Assembly: GCA_013373005.1 (NCBI GenBank)
Contig: JABXIP010000013.1
Coordinates: 1-8,997, forward strand
Direction of reading: 5' to 3'
DNA from: Cytophagia bacterium
GTDB lineage: Bacteria; Bacteroidota; Bacteroidia; Cytophagales; Cyclobacteriaceae
DNA: 8,997 bases
Position numbers and translations under genes: made by a program. A model generated the notes under the pieces. The model made no database searches. It saw nothing but the letters and a program-made list of their open reading frames with translations, and had not been told where the DNA came from. Every line of letters starts with the position of its first letter. Position 1 is the first letter of the stretch. Positions 6,801 to 8,997 of this stretch are shown here, piece after piece.

Positions 6801-8997
6801 GTTTGTGTCTGAGGTTGGGTTTAAAGTAAATGTCTGTGTTTCTCCTGCAGTTCCGGTAAAAGTTAGCGTCTCACTAGTCAAAGCAGTATAATCTCCATCG
6901 GCTGTTTTGGCTGTACCATCAGCTGTGTTGACATCTACTGTAAATCCACCTTGTACGGCATTATCTAAGGTGGCAGTCATCGTGATAGCCCCATCATCCT
7001 CATTGACACTTACATCGGCAATAGTTACTGCTGCTGCATCGTCATTATTGATAGTAACTATAGCCACATCAGATATATCAACAGGGAATGAAGTGGCCGC
7101 CAAATCACCCATGGATACTGTAAACGTTTCATTGGCCTCTAGTTTTGTGTCTGCGGTTGGAGTAATATTAAAGATTTGTGTTTCTCCTGCTGTTCCTGCA
7201 AAGGTTAGTCTTCCTACTACAGCGGTGTAATCATCATCGTCTGTCCTGGCCGTTCCATTGGTTGTACCGATGTCCACTGTAAATCCACCTTGTACATCAA
7301 TATCTAGTGTTACAATTATATCAATGGCTCCATCATCTTCATTGCTACTAACATCAGCAATGGTCAATACTGCTGCATCATCATTATCGATGGTTATTGA
7401 TGCTCCATCAGTAATATCTACAGAGAAGGAAGTGCCTCCCAAATTACTCATAGATACAGTGAATGTTTCATCATCTTCTATATCTGAGTCTGAAGTTGGG
7501 GTAATAGTAAATGTTTGTGTCTCTCCTGCTGTTCCTGCAAAAGTTAGCGTTTGGCTAGTCACAGCAGTATAATCTCCATCAGCTACAGTAGCTGTTCCAT
7601 CAGCCGTACTGACATCCACTGTAAAGCCACCATCTACTGCATTATCTAAAGTGGCAGTTACCGTAATCGCCCCATCATCTTCGTTACCACTCACATTGGC
7701 TATTGTCACAGCAGCTGCATCGTCATTATTGATGGTGATTGTGGCTCCATCCGTAATATCCACAGAAGAGGAAGTAGCTCCCAAATTACCCATGGAAACG
7801 GTAAACGTTTCGTCAGCCTCTAGTTTTGTGTCTGTAGTTGGGGTAATGGTAAATGTCTGTGTTTCACCTGCTGTTCCCACAAAGGTTAGTGTTTCTGTTA
7901 CAGAAATATAGTCTCCATCTGCTGTTGTGGCTGTACCGTCCACTGTACTTACTTCTACTGTAAATCCACCAACTACTGCATTATCCAAGGTAGCTGTTAC
8001 CGTGATGGCTCCATCATCTTCGTTAGCACTTACATCGGCAATGGTTACCGCTGCTGCATCGTCATTATTGATGGTCACTGTCGCGCCATCTGTAATATCG
8101 ACAGTCAAGGAAGTAGCTGCCAAATTATCCATCGCAACAGTAAGCGTTTCATTAGCCTCAAGTTTTGTATCTGTTGTTGGGGTGATGGTAAATGTCTGCA
8201 TTTCACCTGCTGTACCAGCAAATGTTAGTGTTTCTGTGACAGCAGTATAATCTCCATCGGCTATGGTGGCTGTACCATCAGCCGTGCTGACATCCACTGT
8301 TAAGCCACCAGCTACCACATTATCTAGAGTGGCGGTAACTGTGATCGCTCCATCATCTTCATTTCCACTCACATCAGCGATGGTAATCACGGCTGCATCA
8401 TTATTTGTAATAGTGTAAGTGTGTACGGTATTAGTGCCTAGGCTGGCATTGGTAGGATTCGATAGAGTAACAATAACGGTTTCATCGGCTTCAAGAATGA
8501 CATCATCCACTATGCTTGCTATTGAAATATTCTTACTTGTTTCGGATACCGTGAAGGTGAGTGTTCCATTGCTCAAAGTGTAATCAGTTCCATTTCCAGT
8601 AGCGGTTCCAGTAACTGCGTAATCAACGGTTATCGTTTGAGAACTTGCTGAACTTAAATCGACCTGAAGATTAGCACTCGAAACAGATTCTGACCCACTA
8701 CTGCTCGTAGAGGCAAAAGCTACTGTGGGGTTTGAAGTGGTAAAGGTCTGTACAGAACCTTCCGTTGTTCCCTCACTATTGGAGGCATAGGCAATCACAC
8801 TGTAACCAGTACCAGCAGTCAACCCTGTCAAATCGGTGTTGAAAGTTCCTGTAGTACCACTAACGGTTACCTTGATTACAGTTGTACCATTTACTTCTGC
8901 CACTGTAGGAGTAGCATCGTCAGAGGTTTTGGCATATACAAAACCTCTTTCTGTAATGGTTTCATTACCATCTGAAGTAACATCTCCATTCAAAGTA
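801..8997 (-). CDS. Giant T9SS-secreted multidomain surface protein (Calx-beta / NHL propeller / cadherin), 5' end missing
   Basis: One frame stays open from the window edge to the TAA at 803-801, giving at least 2,731 residues. The true start lies beyond 8997, because the sequence enters in the middle of a domain. With residue 1 at 8993, the order is: fibronectin-like domain (1-88, cut); Calx-beta type A (89-199); six Calx-beta type B (199-880); two Calx-beta type A (881-1107); three Ig-like domains each split by a six-bladed NHL propeller (1108-1522, 1523-1941, 1942-2336); two cadherin-like domains (2337-2436, 2437-2538); ASH-like domain (2539-2637); T9SS type A sorting domain (about 2650-2730). 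All domains are extracellular beta folds, and Calx-beta and cadherin domains usually bind calcium. The tail means export through the outer membrane by the type IX system, with cleavage and anchoring or release. No cysteine was seen. No catalytic site was recognised, so adhesion, matrix building or ligand binding is the likely role, by inference. The lipoprotein gene follows after 12 bases. Confidence 0.96.
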   Translation of the reverse strand, partial: TLNGDVTSDGNETITERGFVYAKTSDDATPTVAEVNGTTVIKVTVSGTTGTFNTDLTGLTAGTGYSVIAYASNSEGTTEGSVQTFTTSNPTVAFASTSSSGSESVSSANLQVDLSSASSQTITVDYAVTGTATGNGTDYTLSNGTLTFTVSETSKNISIASIVDDVILEADETVIVTLSNPTNASLGTNTVHTYTITNNDAAVITIADVSGNEDDGAITVTATLDNVVAGGLTVDVSTADGTATIADGDYTAVTETLTFAGTAGEMQTFTITPTTDTKLEANETLTVAMDNLAATSLTVDITDGATVTINNDDAAAVTIADVSANEDDGAITVTATLDNAVVGGFTVEVSTVDGTATTADGDYISVTETLTFVGTAGETQTFTITPTTDTKLEADETFTVSMGNLGATSSSVDITDGATITINNDDAAAVTIANVSGNEDDGAITVTATLDNAVDGGFTVDVSTADGTATVADGDYTAVTSQTLTFAGTAGETQTFTITPTSDSDIEDDETFTVSMSNLGGTSFSVDITDGASITIDNDDAAVLTIADVSSNEDDGAIDIIVTLDIDVQGGFTVDIGTTNGTARTDDDDYTAVVGRLTFAGTAGETQIFNITPTADTKLEANETFTVSMGDLAATSFPVDISDVAIVTINNDDAAAVTIADVSVNEDDGAITMTATLDNAVQGGFTVDVNTADGTAKTADGDYTALTSETLTFTGTAGETQTFTLNPTSDTNLEVNETLTVSMNNLAATSLAVNIADGATITINNDDKAAVTIADVSGNEDDGSITVTATLNNAVAGGFTVDVSTADGTATTADGDYTAVASETLTFVGTAGETQTFVISPTSDSNIENNETLTVSMSNLGGTSLSVDITDEATVTINNDDFPNINFTSGTSSGIESTSSADITVSLSAAISSVVTVAYTVTGTATGNGIDYTLANGTLTFNASETSKTITIANIVDDILNEENETVIITLSNPTNGILGTNKIHTYTILDNDPVPSISFASNSSSGAESVSSVNIPVNLSARSSKTISIDYALTGTATGNGTDYTLIDGTLTFDAAETSKNITIANIVDDEILEENETVIVTLSNPINSTLGTNTVYTYTILDNDNFAPEFTSTPITKVDKGANYNYDISTSDANGDQVTITAPTLPEWLTLKSPSGPLKVTTLAGSGLAGKVDGNALSASFYHPSGLAIDALGNMYVSEIGNHLIRKITPNGNVTTIAGTGEPGSADGNGTSASFYHPTGLAIDALGNIFVADASNNKIRKISPNGDVTTIAGSDSPGSADGNGLLASFINPVGIELDASGNLYVTELYNKIRKITPNGDVTTIAGSGGIRGSADGDAASASFNSPFGVAVDAIGNVYVADYGNHKIRKVTPNGEVTTLAGSGEIGRVDGNGSSARFKHPTGITVDASGNILVTDGLNHSIRKITPNGDVTTIAGSGLAGSADGDAASATFYEPDGIAIDDKGAIYVADAQNHKIRKISSSGLYSISGNSTGHEGNHPVVLKADDGRGGITEQSFTINVNSAPEFTSTPSLEVENGAEYNYDITATDVDGDEVTFTAPTLPEWLTFQSSLSSYAVSTFAGLGYSGSDNGNGTSAGFRFPSGVALDGSGNIYVADQENHLIRKIAPNGDVVTVAGTGSRGITDGNGLSASFNYPTGIALDAQGNIYVTESVSHIVRKITPNGDVTRLAGSLSRGFSDGNGVSASFNSPRGIAVDASGNIYVADAGNHRIRKITSNGDVSTLAGSGSGNVDGNGTSARFSNPFGVAVDVSGNVYVADYGNHNIRKITPNGDVTTLAGSGSAGSADGNGTAASFNNPSGISVDAAGNVYVTDYGNHNIRKITPNGDVSTVAGTGTTGSTDGDGTAASFNNPDGLVVDSNGYIYVADFRNHIIRKISPPTTNYSLTGTSPESKGDYNVILRANDGRGGITEQPFTISVTKPNTSPVFTSTPVTKIREGEEYSYDITTTDADEDIVTVTAPTLPEWLTLEKEAISYRASTFAGSGIQGKADGSANNASFSRPTGIVHDASGNVYITDRLNHLIRKITPQGEVSTLAGSGVRGSQDGNGVSASFNSPMGITIDASGNLYVVDRGNEKIRRITPEGDVTTFAGSGTSGDIDGNGVSASFSNISDVVFDKEGNLYVTDSGNYKIRKITPNGDVTTFAGSGEQGSQDGKGTAASFQGPASIAIDESGNVFVGDFYTQSAIRKITPDGVVSTFNISGYDVGYPTGMAFDSFGNLYFVDVIASDDIVKVSPEGIAVVITDGLANYNGAYDLTVDASNIIYAVDDDNHKIVKIEATYGYTITGNTTGKVGNHNVILKANDGNGGETEQSFTIIVLNEAPTDITLDVAQINENNAVDQKIGDLSSVDPNTGDTHTYTLVNGDGDTDNDKFKIEAGALVANAVFNFEEKSSYTIRVRTTDAGNLTFEKSFTITIVDANDAPTAISTSSEASIIENSETETVVTTFTTTDEDAGDSHTYTLVAGDGDADNASFTIDGDALQVAEVFDFEIKSSYSVRVRSTDSEGAFTDRVLAIEVTNEAEANIERTGDFDFDLTALALTTSKIWTLTNSGDSDTEVTLTSSNQVFEISQSTVALAAGESKEVTISFTPTQAQEYEGTITLTYLIVGEKESQILINLTGTGTIITAIEEPGFKDEDVEVYPNPVSELLTINLNNILVDKVDLSILAADGVGLWNRTEVKEKQVSVDVSHYTSGLYILLISDGQSVVRKKVIIKH
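804..1046 (-). other. T9SS type A C-terminal sorting domain
   Basis: The last about 80 residues of the giant protein carry the marks of the Por secretion tail family (TIGR04183-like). They begin with DVEVYPNPVSELLTINL, continue with a middle strand and turn (VDLSILAADGVG), then VSVDVSHYTSGLYILLI, and end with a lysine-rich final strand (VVRKKVIIKH). The YPNP start, the Y.SGLY.L strand and the basic end are characteristic. In the known system this domain is recognised by the outer-membrane translocon and removed by the sortase PorU, usually with transfer to A-LPS. Those partners are not in the window. Confidence 0.95.
1083..1379 (-). other. ASH-like (ASPM-SPD-2-Hydin / choice-of-anchor) domain
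   Basis: About 99 residues between the second cadherin-like domain and the sorting tail form an immunoglobulin-like sandwich of the ASH type. Visible marks are a central WTLTNSGDSDTEVTL, a FEISQSTVALAAGESKEVTI stretch (proline replaced by alanine at the usual L.PG turn), SFTPTQAQEYEGTITLTYLI, and the ending INLTGTG. In Bacteroidota secreted proteins such a domain commonly sits immediately before the sorting tail as a spacer or stalk. Confidence 0.8.
1380..1985 (-). repeat. Two tandem cadherin-like domains
   Basis: Two related units of about 100 residues follow each other at 1985-1686 and 1685-1380. Both begin with APT and share a HTYTLV.GDGD.DN..F.I segment and an F(N/D)FE.KSSY..RVR(T/S)TD segment. 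The first ends with VDAND immediately before the next APT, which is the classical calcium-binding linker of cadherin repeats. The second ends in VTNEAEA, so it lacks that linker towards the ASH domain. Calcium-stiffened stalk or homophilic contact is the known role of the family; here it is inferred. Confidence 0.85.
1986..3170 (-). repeat. Split module 3: Ig-like domain with six-blade NHL propeller inside (propeller 2103-3020)
   Basis: The N-terminal Ig half (PVFTSTPVTK to LPEWLTL) is followed by the propeller and then by the C-terminal Ig half, from YTITGNTTGKVGNHNVILK to SFTIIV. Blades 1-4 are 54-55 residues with the usual pattern: AGSG, a DG-containing loop, a hydrophobic DASGN(V/L)Y(V/I) strand, then a basic strand such as NHLIRKITP. 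Blades 5 and 6 (2103-2366) are only 44 residues. They have lost the DG..ASF loop and the closing IRKITP is altered (DIVKVSP, HKIVKIE). The count is still six, so a closed propeller remains plausible. It is the most diverged of the three copies. Confidence 0.85.
3171..4427 (-). repeat. Split module 2: Ig-like domain with six-blade NHL propeller inside (propeller 3297-4274)
   Basis: The Ig half APEFTSTPSLEVENGAEYNY to LPEWLTF leads into six NHL blades of 53-54 residues, then the Ig domain resumes with YSLTGTSPESKGDYNVILR and closes with QPFTISV. Blades begin at about 4271, 4109, 3947, 3785, 3626 and 3464. All six keep the DG.G.SA.F loop and the GNIYVAD / NH.IRKI strand pair. Blades 4 and 5 are very similar at the DNA level (a 31-base exact match at 3478-3508 and 3640-3670), pointing to recent blade duplication or conversion. 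A short linker, TKPNTS, connects it to module 3. Confidence 0.9.
4428..5672 (-). repeat. Split module 1: Ig-like domain with six-blade NHL propeller inside (propeller 4545-5519)
   Basis: The Ig half APEFTSTPITKVDKGANYNY to LPEWLTL is followed by six NHL blades of 53-55 residues, starting at about 5516, 5354, 5192, 5033, 4868 and 4706. The Ig domain then resumes with YSISGNSTGHEGNHPVVLK and ends with SFTINV. Every blade keeps the motif order TT(I/L)AGSG, DG.G..A.F, P.G(L/I/V)..D, GN.YV.(D/E), and a closing (K/H)IRKITPNG strand. NHL propellers are known as binding platforms for proteins, RNA or glycans; no ligand can be deduced here. Confidence 0.9.
5673..6353 (-). repeat. Two Calx-beta domains, type A (copies 2 and 3)
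   Basis: Two units of 114 and 113 residues (6353-6012 and 6011-5673) belong to the same subtype as the unit at 8397-8729. Shared marks are the serine-rich S(S)SG.ES.SS opening, (T/A)(V/L)TGTATGNG.DYTL, NGTLTF or DGTLTF, ETSK.ITIANIVDD, E.NETVI(I/V)TLSNP, LGTN..(H/Y)TYTILDND. The acidic loops fit the calcium sites of Calx-beta domains. They lie between the type B array and the first propeller module. Confidence 0.9.
6357..8399 (-). repeat. Six tandem Calx-beta domains, type B (339/342-base units)
   Basis: Six in-frame units are laid end to end: 8399-8061, 8060-7722, 7721-7380, 7379-7041, 7040-6699 and 6698-6357. Unit lengths are 113, 113, 114, 113, 114 and 114 residues. The one-residue difference comes from the DYTAVT.ETLTF loop, where the longer units have an additional residue (SQT or SET). 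Each unit runs AAVTIADVSGNEDDGAITV, a GGFTVDVSTADGTAT strand pair, DGDYTAV, TLTF.GTAGETQTF.I, then (T/N)xE.NET.TVSM.NL..TS..VDI, then ATITINNDD. The Asp/Glu-rich loops (NEDDGAI, ADGDYT, INNDD) are the expected calcium ligands. DNA similarity between units is high with mainly silent-looking differences, so tandem duplication is evident. Confidence 0.93.
8397..8729 (-). repeat. Calx-beta domain, type A (copy 1)
   Basis: About 111 residues opening PTVAFASTSSSGSESVSS and running through TVDYAVTGTATGNGTDYTL, ETSKNISIASIVDD, LEADETVIVTLSNPTN and TYTITNND. It is closely related to the two units at 5673-6353 rather than to the six type B units that follow it directly. This makes the order A, six B, A, A. 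Confidence 0.9.
8730..8997 (-). other. Fibronectin-III-like domain, cut by the window edge
   Basis: The first visible about 88 residues (NGDVTSDGNETITERGFVY, GTTVIKVTVSGTTGTF, DLTGLTAGTGYSVIAYASNS, EGSVQTFTTSN) match the Bacteroidota fibronectin-like repeat that often occurs in rows near the N-terminus of T9SS-secreted proteins. The usual domain starts earlier, with a strand before the GG.V.SDG turn, and the frame remains open to base 8997. More such domains and the signal peptide are therefore expected outside the window. Confidence 0.75.

Noticed and set aside
6565..8250. Five regularly spaced plus-strand open frames of 86-108 codons with similar sequences opposite the Calx-beta array
   Set aside because: They are antisense shadows of the tandem type B units: same spacing as the repeats and composition rich in V, S and A that mirrors the T, D and G codons of the real frame. 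The minus frame is a convincing protein with known domains.
2103..8399. Regularly spaced direct repeats that could suggest a CRISPR array or satellite
   Set aside because: The periods are about 162 and 339/342 bases, all multiples of three, and the repeats translate to NHL blades and Calx-beta domains. There are no short repeats with unique spacers.

Overview
The window looks like part of a chromosome from a gliding or marine-type member of the Bacteroidota, most likely Cytophagales-like. Three things point there: a C-terminal type IX secretion (T9SS) type A sorting domain on a giant surface protein, a small lipoprotein with the lipocalin-like fold common in that phylum, and moderately AT-rich DNA with weak Shine-Dalgarno sequences. 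The species call is inference; the T9SS tail is the strongest evidence.

All three supported genes are on the minus strand, so in gene order the window reads from high to low coordinates. From 8997 down to 801 runs one uninterrupted reading frame of at least 2,731 codons. Its beginning lies outside the window: the first in-window codon usable as a start is a TTG inside a domain, not a real start. It encodes a secreted or surface-anchored, modular, probably adhesive protein. From N to C its domains are: a cut fibronectin-like domain; one Calx-beta domain of type A; six tandem Calx-beta domains of type B (113/114 residues each); two more type A Calx-beta domains; three copies of a composite module in which a six-bladed NHL beta-propeller sits inside an Ig-like domain; two cadherin-like domains; an ASH-like (ASPM-SPD-2-Hydin) beta-sandwich; and the T9SS tail. 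I saw no cysteine in the visible protein, and there are many Asp/Asn-rich loops, which suggests stabilisation by calcium rather than disulphides.

Twelve bases after the giant gene (789-800) begins a 146-residue lipoprotein gene (788-348), probably co-transcribed. It is followed by a well-formed rho-independent terminator (282-318, minus strand). After a short AT-rich spacer the first 53 codons of a third gene run off the window edge (161-1). It has a clear signal peptide and resembles the N-terminus of M14-type zinc carboxypeptidases.

The most unusual point is the architecture of the giant protein: three successive Ig-like domains are each split at the same place by a complete six-repeat NHL propeller. 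Blade-specific signatures are shared between the copies, so the whole split module was apparently duplicated as a unit. Nothing in the window suggests a mobile element, CRISPR array, tRNA or rRNA.
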